64,000 bases of DNA, from contig CM044867.1 of assembly GCA_024500155.1 (NCBI GenBank), positions 28,283,632 through 28,347,631 on the forward strand, read 5' to 3'. Numbering within the stretch: the first letter of the stretch is position 1; every line of letters begins with the position of its first letter. Below the pieces are notes generated by a model. That model had not been told where the DNA came from, did no database searches, and saw only the letters and a program-made list of their open reading frames with translations. Positions 36,201 to 47,055 of this stretch are shown in pieces. Source of the stretch: Chenopodium formosanum. Its lineage: Eukaryota > Streptophyta > Magnoliopsida > Caryophyllales > Amaranthaceae. A program made the translations under genes and the position numbers.

Positions 36201-36890
36201 CTTAAGCTCGAAGCTCGACAAGCCTCAAAACCCAAGCTCAGCTCGGGCTCCTACATTCTCAAAAAAGCTTTGCTCAGTGACTCAATTAGGTTTGCAAATT
36301 TCTAACACATTAGCAACCAAATTGGACTCAATTATCAAATTAGGCTCGAAAATTCACATAATTTCTACTCTCTTATGATCATCAACGTAAATTGCACAAA
36401 GTAAAATCCTAGCAACAAAATTGCTCACTACAATCTTTCATAATTTCAGCAATTATAACCAATAAGTTTTTTTTTTTTTTTAAAAAAGGATTATAACCAA
36501 TAAGTTCAATAAAGAACCCTAATTTGAATATACTGACAATTAAAGCAACGATAGTATGAAACTAAACCCTAAATTGTGAAATTGATATTCGATTATTAAA
36601 ATGGGGGAAAAACATCTTACCTAAGAAGTGCTTCCATGGAGGATTGAAAGCTCATAAGCCAGTTAAATGTAAAGCTTGAAGTACACTTCAATGGAATAGA
36701 GAAAGCCCAGAAGCTGCTTTAATGGAGAACAAAGATAATTAGAGAGAGTCCTCCATTAAAGCAAGGTAAAATCTGAAGAGATGGGTTTTCTAGCTAAGTC
36801 GAATTCAATACGACGTTGTTGTTGCTGCTGTAAGGAAGGAGCAGCAGACTCCATTGTTGCTAGAGAAGTAAGAAGAAGAAGGCGGCTGTG
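33291..36890 (-). CDS. Multi-exon gene of unknown function (partial model)
   Basis: Candidate exons on the minus strand: 34865-34726 (contains PSDVTFDKTSGITFLCDLND), 34576-34538 (NIPAAAASGET), 33704-33643 (LKEKPVSFKRRFEEHD), and 33410-33291 (DDTPKKPDGSARRLKVMQDL, ending at TGA 33291). All have GT/AG ends. The last three share consistent phases. The join from 34726 to 34576 does not keep frame, so an exon is probably missed or a boundary is wrong. A possible first exon is at 36617-36890, ending at a donor CTTAG|GTAAGA; ATG codons there (MSFQSSMEALL; MESAAPSLQQQQQ) are candidates or upstream ORFs. I do not recognise the family. The short basic/acidic protein has no membrane segment. Confidence 0.5.
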
Positions 36891-37104
36891 AATAGTGTGA
36901 TTGGTAATGGAGGAGAGAGAGAGAGAGGGAGTAGATAGAATAGAAAATCTGAAAAAGCAGGGTAAAAGGAATGGTAGGGAGGCAAATGCGGAAAAAGAAA
37001 TGACGTGTTAAGCATTGAATCTTAAGGGTAAAAAGGTAAAATTACTGTTTTTAAGGAATAGTAATTTTACAAGTTCTCACTTTTAATATAGGTTAAGGAT
37101 CTTA

Positions 37105-37275
37105 GGGTCTGTTCTGATTTACTGAATTGAGCTGAACTGAACTGAACTGATTGGAGCTAAATTGAACTGAACTGAACTGAACTGAGCTAAAATGAATTTT
37201 TATGAGAGAAGGAAATTAGGAACTGAATTGAACTGATTGGAGCTGAACTGAAATTAAGCTGAAGAGAACAAGCCC
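37105..37275. mobile_element. Tourist-like (PIF/Harbinger) MITE, 171 bp
   Basis: Ends GGGTCTGTTCTG and GAGAACAAGCCC are inverted repeats, flanked by TTA on both sides (37102-37104, 37276-37278), as expected for PIF/Harbinger. The interior has runs of GAACT pentamers. Confidence 0.7.
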
Positions 37276-37315
37276 TTAAAGGAAAGAAAGACAACATTTA
37301 GTTTATAACTACGGA

Positions 37316-37447
37316 GTAGTGTTTAGCCCGGGCGATGTCCCGGGTTTATACGTTAAATATTCTTTATTTTGAATAATAGTATTATTGTATTATAACAATC
37401 TTAAATACTTTTATTATTGATTTAGTTGAAAAAAATAATTTGTACAA

Positions 37448-37482
<35 letters not shown>

Positions 37483-37716
37483 CGTGTCATACATTAACTA
37501 TATTTAAGAACAATAAATAAACAAAAGTATTAGATAGCAAAGATGGTATGACTTCTTATTTATTTTCTAATGGACCCAAATTTAATTCTTGACATAAACA
37601 TTTTTTAGTTGACATGTTCCAATTCTCCTTGGTGACGTGGCATTTTTTTGGTGTAAGAGAGGGGTGCTACGTGGCGTGTATCCTTATTAGGAACGTCTTT
37701 TAACATATAGTATAGA
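37316..37716 (-). mobile_element. Non-autonomous Helitron, 401 bp
   Basis: Read on the minus strand it starts TCTATACTATATGTTAAAAG after an A and ends in a hairpin (CCCGGG, 6-base loop, CCCGGG at 37327-37344) followed by CTAC where relatives have CTAG. A poly(A) run at about 37449-37480 is internal. There is no target duplication, as is normal for Helitrons. Confidence 0.6.
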
Positions 37717-38018
37717 TATTAAAAAAATATCATTAATTTTCTCTTTCCTTCCAAATTCCCCAAATTTTGGGAGGAAAGGAAATGTTAAATTTTCTTAATG
37801 ATCTTTCCTCCCAATTCCTTTCCTTTCCTTTCCACTCAAATCCCTCCTATTTTTTTTATTAACCAAACATGGAAACAAGTAACAATTCTTTCCACTTCCT
37901 TTCCTTTCCACCCAAATCCCTACTACCAAACGAAGCATAAAATCTTAAATAATTTAAGATCTCAATTTTCTTTCCACAAGTTTGGTTGTTTGTCTTATTG
38001 TGAGTGCATGGATTGAGT

Positions 38019-38340
38019 TAGGAGTGCAAATGGATTCCCGGCCGAAGAAGAAAAAAAAAAAAAAGTGTAAATGGATTTAGAACATTCAAACGTCCAATTC
38101 AATCCAGTCCAAATTATCGGACTGGATTAAACTCGGACTTAAAAATCAAAATCCATTTTTAAATTGGATTTGGAATCAACCTCATGGAGTTCAAAGTCCA
38201 AATTTGTTTGGATGCATGGGATCGGACTTGACTTAGTAAAAATCGGATCGAACTCGGACTCAATATTTCAAGTCCAATAATTTTCGGATTGGATTTGAAT
38301 TTGACAAAGTCCAATCCAGTCCATCCAATTTACACCCCTA
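38019..38340. mobile_element. Non-autonomous hAT element, 322 bp
   Basis: Ends TAGGAGTGCAAAT and ATTTACACCCCTA form inverted repeats. The flanks GATTGAGT (38011-38018) and GATTGGGT (38341-38348) match at 7 of 8 bases. The interior is a degenerate mix of GGATTGGA/CCAATCCAGTCC words. Confidence 0.7.
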
Positions 38341-38520
38341 GATTGGGTCATCTAACAATGTAAGCCAATACCATATCTTCTAAATCTCTATGTAGGATTG
38401 CTCCCATCTATATTGTAGAAGATTACAGAGAGTGAGGGATAGCTCCAACGGTTAGAGCTTATTCCCTCCCGATTCCGAGCGTTCTTGAATTGTGATCAAT
38501 TCTCATCCTCGTCCCTCGTC

Positions 38521-38523
<3 letters not shown>

Positions 38524-38572
<49 letters not shown>
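38524..38572. repeat. (TA)n microsatellite
   Basis: About 24 perfect TA units directly before the next element. Confidence 0.9.
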
Positions 38573-38575
<3 letters not shown>

Positions 38576-39155
38576 GAGGGATCCAGTAAGAACCCCTCCT
38601 TATATAAGAACACTTCCTTATACAAGAACACCCTATGTTCTAAACTTTTTTCTGCTTATGTTCTAAAGTTTTTCCTATGTTCTAAATTTTTTCCCTATGT
38701 TCTAAATTTTTTCTGCTTATGTTCTAAATTATTTCTTATGTTCAGCCTATGTTCTAAATTTAATTTTCAGCTTATGTTCTAAATTCTTTCCTATGTTCTA
38801 GATTATTCTTATGTCCTAAATTTTTTTCCTATGCTCTAAATTTTTTCAACTTATGTTCTAAATTTTTTCCTATGTTCTAAATTTAATTTCCAGCCTATGT
38901 TCTAAATTTAATATTCATCTTATGTTCTAAATTTTTTCCTATGTTCTAAATTATTCTTATTTTATAAAATTTTTTTGCTTATGTTCGAATCCCACGTAGG
39001 TTCAATATTAAAAAAAAATTGTAAACAAGTTTCAGTATTACAGAAATGTCATTACTAAATGATCATTTTAGATGGTTAGATCAAAACTAATAAACGACTG
39101 AGATTTGTTTTTATATAAGATTGAGTTCTTATATAGAGGAGGGTTCTTATATGAG

Positions 39156-39158
<3 letters not shown>
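38573..39158. mobile_element. Inverted-repeat element with a TATGTTCTAAATTTTTTC array
   Basis: The left end (AAGAACCCCTCCTTATATAA near 38588) and the right end (near 39126-39152) are inverted copies of each other. Between them, 38630-38985 holds about 17 diverged copies of a 20-25-base unit built on TATGTTCTAAATTTTTTC. The element sits between two microsatellites. No coding sequence is present and the superfamily is unknown. Confidence 0.5.
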
Positions 39159-39241
<83 letters not shown>

Positions 39242-39266
39242 CATATATATATACATATATATATAT
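39158..39266. repeat. (CT)n followed by (TA)n microsatellite
   Basis: About 24 CT units run straight into TA units with a few CATA interruptions. Translated frames of this region are spurious. Confidence 0.9.
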
Positions 39267-39470
39267 TTTCGGTTATTCAACTACCGTTCATATTCAATTT
39301 GCAATGCACGTGCATGCTAGATGTAAGGAGCTTTTTGCTGAAAAAAAAATATTTTGTTTAATATTCTAATTACATACAAAGTCAGATTAAAAATCACGAC
39401 AATTTCACCAGTGATATAAATTTATGATTAATCTATTAATACCCATCATATCACTAATATATAAATCATA

Positions 39471-40079
39471 TCACTAATATATAAAGTTGGTCTCACAGCC
39501 AGGCCACGAGACATCGACACTTGGCATTTCAGTCAAGTGTCGAGCCACGTAGGCGACAAATAGGTATTATTGTGACACATAGGATGCTAGGTAAGCGAAT
39601 TTTGGATAGATTTTTTTAGGATAAAAATGTTGTATAGTGTTTTATTATAGATATACTTCTAATATTTCATATATACAAAATTAATTATAACTTTTAATAA
39701 ATATCTTATAACTCATTATTATTTCCATCATAAAATTCGTTTTAAAAAGTTCTGTAAAATGTGATTCATTTATAATATATTTTAATAAAAAATAGAAAAT
39801 TAGTAAAGATAAGTTTTAATCAGAAAAAATAATTTTAGTTTGGTAAAAATACTTTTAGTTCATTAAAAATAATTTAAGTGCAATAAAAAATATCAAGTTA
39901 ATAATAATATAGATATCCATTTACAAATAAAACTACAAAAACTATACTATTATATAAATAACCAATATGATATCGTATGTCTAAATATTTTACATTATCA
40001 AAAGGGGTTATATGATCATATTTAACATTCAAGCTAAAAAGTTTAGGACAATCCGAGCATCGCCCGGGCACAAAACTAG
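39471..40079 (+). mobile_element. Non-autonomous Helitron, 609 bp
   Basis: The start TCACTAATATATAAAG follows an A. The end CATCGCCCGGGCACAAAACTAG precedes a T; only part of the hairpin seen in relatives remains (CCGAGCATCGCCCGGG). It is in the opposite orientation to the copies at 37316 and 51954. A second copy of its first 16 bases lies at 39451-39466. Confidence 0.5.
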
Positions 40080-40199
40080 TAATTATATGTGTCAATAATA
40101 TATACGTAGTTTCATGTAATTTGTTAATTCATAATTAATTATAATACAATGCATTTAATTTTTACTTAATTTGAACCCAATTATATTAAATGCTAGATT

Positions 40200-43100
40200 C
40201 GCCATTGTTTTAATGATGACTTTCATGAAATTTTCTCAAGCTTCAGGTCTGGATCGGAGGCAAATTTAGATAAGAGTAATATCTATTTTGCTGGTATTTC
40301 TGAACCTATTAAAGATGATATTCTGGGAATCATTAATGTTTCTATTGGTGAGCTGCCATTTAGATACTTGGGAGTCCCCTTATCTTTGAAAAACCTCAGT
40401 TACTCTCAATGTAAGCCAGTTGTTGAAAAGATTATATCTAGAGCTTAATCTTGGACTAGCAAATTTTTGAGTTATGAATGCAGATTGCAGCTTATTAAGT
40501 CCATTCTTTTTGGAATGCAAACTTTTTGGTGTCAAATTTTTGTCATGCCAAAAAAAATTATCAAGGAAGTTCAGTCTTATTGCAGAATTTTCTTGTGGAC
40601 CGGTGGTGTTGATATGTCTAGAAGAGCTCTCGTGGCCTGGGAAAAAGTGATGCTCCCCAAAGTTGCTGGTGGCTGGAATGTTAAGAATGTTCAACGACTT
40701 TGGAATAAAGCTGCTATTGCAAAACTTTTATGGGCTCTTACTCATAAAAAGGAGAAGCTTTGGGTGAGATGGGTTGATAGCCATTATACTAAGGGTAGGG
40801 ATCTATTTACTCTCCCTATTCCTAGCTTGTTCTTGGGCTTTGAAGAAGATTCTGCAGAGTAGAGATATCATTCAGAGTAATGCTAATTGGGACTTTGTCA
40901 TGACTAAAGGTAGATTCTCAATTGGCAAATTGTATAAGCAGCTGCAGGGAACTTTTGAGAAAGTGCCTTGGAGAAGGCTGATTTGTAACTCCAAAGCTAG
41001 CCTAAAAAGTTAGCTGCTCAAAATTGGCTTGCTACAGCAGATAAGATGTAACACCCCCAAATCTCCCTCTACGGAAATACCAGTATAATACGTATAATTA
41101 TACCGTAGAGATAGACTTGGGCGTATTACCGCCGCGTGATTACACAAGACTACTTAAAAATACTTAACTCAATATCAAAACTTGCAGCGTAAACTCAACT
41201 TTCTTTTATTAATACTTATAAAAATAGTAACATTGTTACGAGTACTTAAAATAAAGACAAGACCAACATTCCTAAACTAGGTGAAGCAAATTCCGGGACT
41301 CCCATATCCTCATTCATGACTTCACCTGAAAGTAGTCAACACTGCTTACCATTACGGTAAACAGGGCGAACCAAAACAAAGAAGAAATACGGATTAGCAA
41401 AATATGCTAAGTACGATAAGTGCAAGATAATGTAAACTCAATTTATTTGCAAACATGCTTTTAAAACCAATTCCAATAATTAATCCAATAAATTCCAAAC
41501 TCATGATTCAAAACCAGTTCTCAATACTCTCAAAACAATTCCACCAATTCAATAATTCAATAAATATGATTTATAAAACCAATTCCTTTAAAAAGCCAAT
41601 TCCTTTAAATCCAATTGCTCACCCAAGTGTGCACACCCCCAAGCTAGTCTCCTTATATTGCAAGGCTATTCTTGAGGAAAGACTCGGTTATACAAAGTCC
41701 AAAGTCTTATCAACCAAATCCGCATAGTGGGATTACTAATAACATGCTTGTAAAGCTTTAATAAATAATTTAATAAAATTCCTCTTTGAATAAAATCAAC
41801 CTTTATAATAGGTTAACTCAAAACTACTTTTTATTTAGTTCAACGTGCTTTCAAAATCAACCTTTTAATAAATACTTGAGAATTAAATCTCATATAAATA
41901 ACTTTTCAAAATCAATAACTCTTCCTTTGAAAAATCTTTTAAAAACTCTTTAAAACAATCCAACATATTTTTTTTAAAAAAAACCAAATTCCTTTAAACA
42001 TAATAAATAATTTCAAGCCATTCAAAACATGATATTAAAATCAATCCTTTTATTAAAACAAATATTAAAATCAATACCTCCAAACATACTTTATTTCATA
42101 AATCATGATTCAAATCAATTTAATTCAATCACCAATAAAATCATATAAAACATGCTATTCAAACCAATCACTTTCGAAGGTATCTAGCCACCTAAACGTA
42201 CCTTGCTTCCGAATATCAATCAACAATTCGCACTTTCAAAGTTCAATCACGAATACACCTTGCAAATAACATAATCATAAGGTTATCACAACATAAACTC
42301 AAATCTAATGTGCATGGACTATAAAACTCTTTTAAAATAATACTTTAATCTAAAATTATAGCTTTGAAATAGGTATTTGTATTTTAGAAAACTAACCATG
42401 AAGAAGATAAAGGAATAGGATTAAAAAGAATTGAATTTTCGTTGGAAAGAATAGGCAGAATTTGCAGAGGCCATAACTCCTTCAATATAACTCCGAATTG
42501 GGTGATTCCTGAGCCTAACCTCAAGGATTTTTCGAGAGAAACAATCTTACATGAAACATCATTACCCCAAAAACTGACCAGAAGTGCCCGAAAAGTGGAT
42601 TCAAAGGTATACGGGCTGATTTGTGTAAAAAGAGGAGAAGAAAAGTATGAAAAGGTTTAGGGAAAAGAAGAAGAAGAGAATTGGGTTTTGGTGTGAAGAA
42701 TATGAGAGGTATGAAGGGGGTATTTATAGGCTCATGAATAAAAGAATTATGGTAGTAGAATGTAGAAAGAATTATGGTAAAAAGAATTAAGGAAATTACT
42801 TGGAGAAGAGAGTTAAAGAATTATGGAAAGTTTAATATTAAGGTGACTAAGAATAATTAATTTAAGGAAGGTGTGTTGTCATGAAATATAATATGGCAAA
42901 AGAGATTACTTGGAGAATAATCGAGGAAGATATAAGGTACAAAAATAAGATAATCAAATATTTAGGAGATGGAAAAATAAAATTAAGGAAAATAAGAGAT
43001 TTTAAGGAGATAATTAAAAATACAAATTATCAAAATAATTTACCCAAAATCCAACCAAGGTGGCCGAATATTTTGATCTTCCATGCTCCAAATTTTCGGA

Positions 43101-44056
43101 TTTCCTTTGTAGTATTTAGGGAATGTTTTTGCTAGATATAAGGAATTAAAAATAATTGTGTAAATTATATTTATTGTATAAAGTAATTAATTAAGAAAAT
43201 ACCAATTATTCACTAAATAAAATAACTAAGAAAATCAGATTTTCTACACATAGAAAATCCGAAAATCATAATAAATAATTTAGGAATTTTCGGCCCTTTT
43301 AAATAAATAATAAAATATAATTTTGTTTAATTAAAATATCCGAAATATATATAAATAATTCGGTGTTTAAATAAAATAAATGGATAATAAACTTATCCAA
43401 AATCCAAAATAATAATTGAGTTTTAAAATACTTGTGGCGCAAAAATTCAAATATCATTTTGGCTCCAAAAATTCAAGTAGTAAAATAAATTACTAAAATA
43501 TCCTTTTAAGAAAATACTAATTAATTAATTAATTAGAAAATATGTTTAAAAAAATACGGGGTATTACATAAGATTAGTAGTTGGGTTGTTCAATGCTTCA
43601 TTCATTGTGCTCTTTGTCAATCTGGTATACCAGAATCTGTTGACCACCTGTTCTTTAGTTGTGACTATGCTACTTATATTTGACAGAAGGTCCTGCACTA
43701 CATCAGGGTTCAGAGAAGTAGTTTTTGTCTTTAAGGAGGATCTTCTTCTTGCTATTAATATGAGCAGGAAAACTACTACTCAAGCTGTTGTCTACTCTAT
43801 ATGCTTTGCTGAAACAGTTTACCATGTATGGAGTTAGAGGAATGCTAGAATCTTTCGGCAGAGGACTGAAGAGCAGGATGTCATTGTTAAGCGTATTATG
43901 TTCAATGTTGCTTTTAGCCTTGTAGGTGTGATGGAGATCGAGATAAAAAAAGTGGTTGTTATAGTTTCTTTGTATAGAGTCTATGCTTTAATGTCTTGCT
44001 TTTAACAACAAGTTTCTTGGTTTTTAATGAAATCTTTATTAATTGCCAAAAAAAAA
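40200..44056 (+). pseudogene. LINE (non-LTR retrotransposon), 5'-truncated and split
   Basis: The sequence at 40230-41046 reads as the end of a plant LINE reverse transcriptase with its thumb region (LPFRYLGVPLSLKNLSYSQC; GGWNVKNVQRLWNKAAIAKL). It resumes at 43574 with the reverse-transcriptase zinc-binding region (GIPESVDHLFFSCDYA) and ends in an A-rich tail near 44046-44055. The interruption is the solo LTR at 41047-43568. Stops (40446-40448, 40861) and frame changes show decay. The 5' boundary is approximate. Confidence 0.75.
41047..43568 (-). mobile_element. Solo LTR, 2522 bp, in the LINE
   Basis: Plus-strand ends are TGTAACACCCCC and GGGGTATTACA. The perfect duplication TAAGA is at 41042-41046 and 43569-43573. 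A minus-strand TATAAATA (42721-42728) gives the orientation. The same family is at 54392-56826 in the other direction. Long LTRs with TGTAACACCC ends are typical of some Gypsy chromoviruses (Tekay/Del type); that assignment is inference. Confidence 0.85.
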
Positions 44057-44073
44057 CATCTTTTACTATAAAA

Positions 44074-44365
44074 TGAACATTTTATACAAATAAACAAACA
44101 CAAAAATTTGTATTAATTATAAAAGAAATGAACATTTATTTTGTTAAAATGAACATCATACTGCATGAAAATAAACATTTATTTTATAAGAATGAACATC
44201 ATATTTCATGAAAATGAACATTTAATTATGGAGAAATACAAAATTGTAAAATATGTTCAATTAGAAAATGTCCATTTTTGTTATAGTAAATGTTCATTTC
44301 TCAACGAGGGACCAGCCAGAGTTGGCTGGTCTCGAGTCCAGCTATTAGCTGCTGGCCGTTTAGGA
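44074..44365. repeat. AATGAACAT repeats followed by two hairpins
   Basis: About six loose copies of ATGAACATTTATTTT lie at 44074-44230. At 44308-44330 GACCAGCCA and TGGCTGGTC form a 9-bp stem with a 4-base loop, and just after it CCAGC and GCTG(CTGG) form a weaker one. Purpose unknown. Confidence 0.45.
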
Positions 44366-44681
44366 AGGATTTTTGGTTAAGTCTGAGCTCGGGCTAGTCT
44401 GACCCAATTTTTTTTTAATTTTTTTTTTATATTCTTGGTTTTTTTTGCAATTTACAATTAAATTTTTAATTATTTTTTTGGCGTAGTTTGAAAATGTTCC
44501 GAAAAAGCCCGCTATATTTGGCCCAAAATAGCAGGTATGGACAAATGTTTTTTTGGCTTAAACTTGGGCGCGACTTAATTATATGCCATGTGTCACTCTT
44601 CCTACAAGTGTTTTATTCCATGTGATAGTGTGTGGCCCAAGCGATACTCCGTGTCATTATTATAATTATCATATTATAATA

Positions 44682-44772
44682 CTACCTCCGGTTCGCATTA
44701 CTCGCAACAAAGGAATATTTTATGTCTCACAAATAATACCCCTTTGTTGCGAGTAGTGTGAACCAGAGGTAG
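44682..44772. mobile_element. Stowaway-like MITE, 91 bp
   Basis: Ends CTACCTCCGGTTC and GAACCAGAGGTAG are inverted repeats extending about 30 bp, so the element is nearly one long hairpin. It is flanked by TA on both sides (44680-44681, 44773-44774). Confidence 0.8.
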
Positions 44773-44780
44773 TATTTAAA

Positions 44781-45330
44781 CTAGTGTGTGGCCCGGGCGA
44801 TGCACCGGGTTTAACTGTGAATATCAATAAATTAAAAATTATTTGAGCTATAAAATATAAACTATATTTTTTTTTTTGAAAAAAATAAACTATATAATTT
44901 TAGAAAAGTGAGCAATAATAACTATGAAAGTTATAAGTGCTCTGAAATTGACGTTTTAAAGCCCTAAAAAAATAAAAAATTTGATGTTTTAAACAAAGTA
45001 TTTATTATATTATAATTTAATATGAAACATAATCAAAAGATAGTAGAGATGGTGAGAACATTAATCTATGTCTTATTGGTCTTGTGTTCAAACCTTGTGA
45101 CAAAACATTTTTATTGTCATTAAAACATGTTTATAATACTTGATGGATGATGCGGCACACAATACAATCATATATATTATTAAACAATAGACTAATGGAA
45201 AAAAGTATATATAATTAAATATAAAAGTATAACTAAAAGTTAGCTAAAATGATTAGACTTTCAACTTAATTATTGTTGATCATGAGTTCAAAACAATATA
45301 AAAGATTATTTTTTTTCCATTAAAAATTTA
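44781..45330 (-). mobile_element. Helitron 3' end and body, 5' end not found
   Basis: CTAG at 44781 followed by GTGTGGCCCGGGCGATGCACCGGG is the same 3' terminus (minus orientation) as the copy at 51954. Similarity to that copy continues in the block near 45040-45110 (a GAGATGGTGAGAACATT-type stretch). No TATAGA terminus is visible, so the right limit is approximate. Confidence 0.45.
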
Positions 45331-46340
45331 TACCTAGTGGAACAACTGTAGGATCCTCCAATGATGATTTTGGGATTTAAATGATCAAATCCTCGTTGAT
45401 TACGTGGAGGCCAAATTCTTCAAAGTCTTCTAAATTCATGCCTTGGAAGTGGCTTGGTGGAGAATCTCTTCTTCTGCCATTTTTACATTGGAATGTATTT
45501 GAAGATTAAAGATAGATTTTGTATGAGTAGATGAGAGAGAAAGCGAGAGTTTTTTTTTAAAAGAGAGTTGATATATGATAACCCAAACGATATAACTCTT
45601 GGTATTTATAAGAGTAGCAAGTCAAGAGCATTTACTCCATATCGTTTAGGAAGTTGAACGGTTTTCTTTTCTAAAAATACATTGAATCAATAATACATCC
45701 AAATTCACGTTTCAATATATAGTAAAAATAGTTTAATTTCATAATAATTTCAATTCAGCCAAACAAGCTAAGTTCAACAAAATAAGTTAAAATCAGTAAA
45801 AATAAGTTTTTGTTAGGCTTTGTTCTCTTCACCTTTTTTATTGAATTGAAATTATTTTTGCTAAATTTAAATTATTTTTAAAGAACTGAAATTATTTTTA
45901 CGAAACTGATTATTTTGAGAAAATACAAGTTTATAACCTAGATAAACGTTTTATGTTTATCTAGGGGTATTTTTGACTTTTTACTCATGAACAGTAGGGA
46001 GTTATATGGCTTTTTCCAATATTTTACACTAACTGCTGTTAAAACTTCTTTGTTTGAGATCTTTTAGTCTTTTTCTCTCTCTTCTAGAATCTAACCAGTA
46101 AACTCACTTCTTCTTCTACCTTTAGCCAACCAACCCCTCTCTCTCTCCTATAGCTACTCCAATACTCCACCACCATCACCAAAATAGACAACCACCCATA
46201 CCACCAAACCAAAATTCATGCCAACTGCACAACCACTAGCATCGCATTCGCCAATCGCTCCAATTACACGACCCGACGACCCCCCACATCGGTCAAACGG
46301 AATTATAAAAACCATCACGTTTGAGATTTACGGCCACGAC

Positions 46341-47055
46341 TGTAACACCCCGTCCTTATCAATGAAGAGATGCTAGCGGAAATAACATCCGGACGGAAAT
46401 GTCACTGAAGAAACGAAAAGAGCTTTACAAAGGAAAGACCTAAGTTGAGTGTTTCATAACAAAGTAGACAATACTAGGTTCAAACATGGCCTATAAAGGC
46501 TTATTATACTCAAAACATCATCCGAGATACATCAAAAGTCTTAGTAGTAAACCACCTCCATCAAACCAAACCAAAGTAACAAAAGTAGTTTTGAGATACA
46601 CTATAACATAGAAGGTCTGTCTAACACTATCCTCATAGGAGTCTATGATAGCCAACATAAGGGGATAGGTCCTATAGCCAATCCTTACTGACCCAGCAAG
46701 ATGGTGATGATAATTCTACAGTCACTCAGCATCTGTAACAACAACAAAAATTCCACAATCAGTGGGGAGTAACTAACAGTCCTCCCAAAAACATAAAATC
46801 ACATAGTATACATGAAAGACTACGTCATTAGAATGCAACCAAGAAACATGGCAATTCACAACAGATCAAGTTTAACCTTCTAAGAGAAATAACATGAATA
46901 AATATTTAAGACTCCACTCTTTCACCTCATAATTTAAAATAGCTCAAATCATAGAAATAAAATTTAAAGTGATTATTCAAATAAAATAAATTGAGGTAGA
47001 AATGAACGCTAGTGGATCCCGCAGCCCACTTCCTAAGGTTTGTTAGGGTGAACCT
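46341..47055 (-). mobile_element. LTR fragment of a TGTAACACCCCG family, right end not found
   Basis: It begins TGTAACACCCCGTCC, like the 2.5-kb LTRs but of different sequence. It is broken at 47055 by a solo LTR and resumes at 49439-49727. The hAT element follows. The words ATCCCGCAGCCCA at 47016 and GAATCCCGCAGCCCAATGG near 49600 link the two parts. Its distal end and duplication were not found. Confidence 0.45.

Noticed and set aside
38432..38520. Possible SINE head (GGATAGCTCCAACGGTTAGAGC resembles an A box)
   Set aside because: No convincing B box, tail or target duplication was found.
38630..38985. Regular repeats that might suggest a CRISPR-like array
   Set aside because: The units are diverged, contiguous and lack unique spacers; this is a plant transposon tandem array.
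39105..39369. Open frames of Leu-Ser and Ile-Tyr runs
   Set aside because: They are translations of the (CT)n and (TA)n microsatellites.
45810..45960. Half of a Tourist-like MITE (GGCTTTGTTCTCTTC)
   Set aside because: Only one end is recognisable, and no flanking TTA pair was found.
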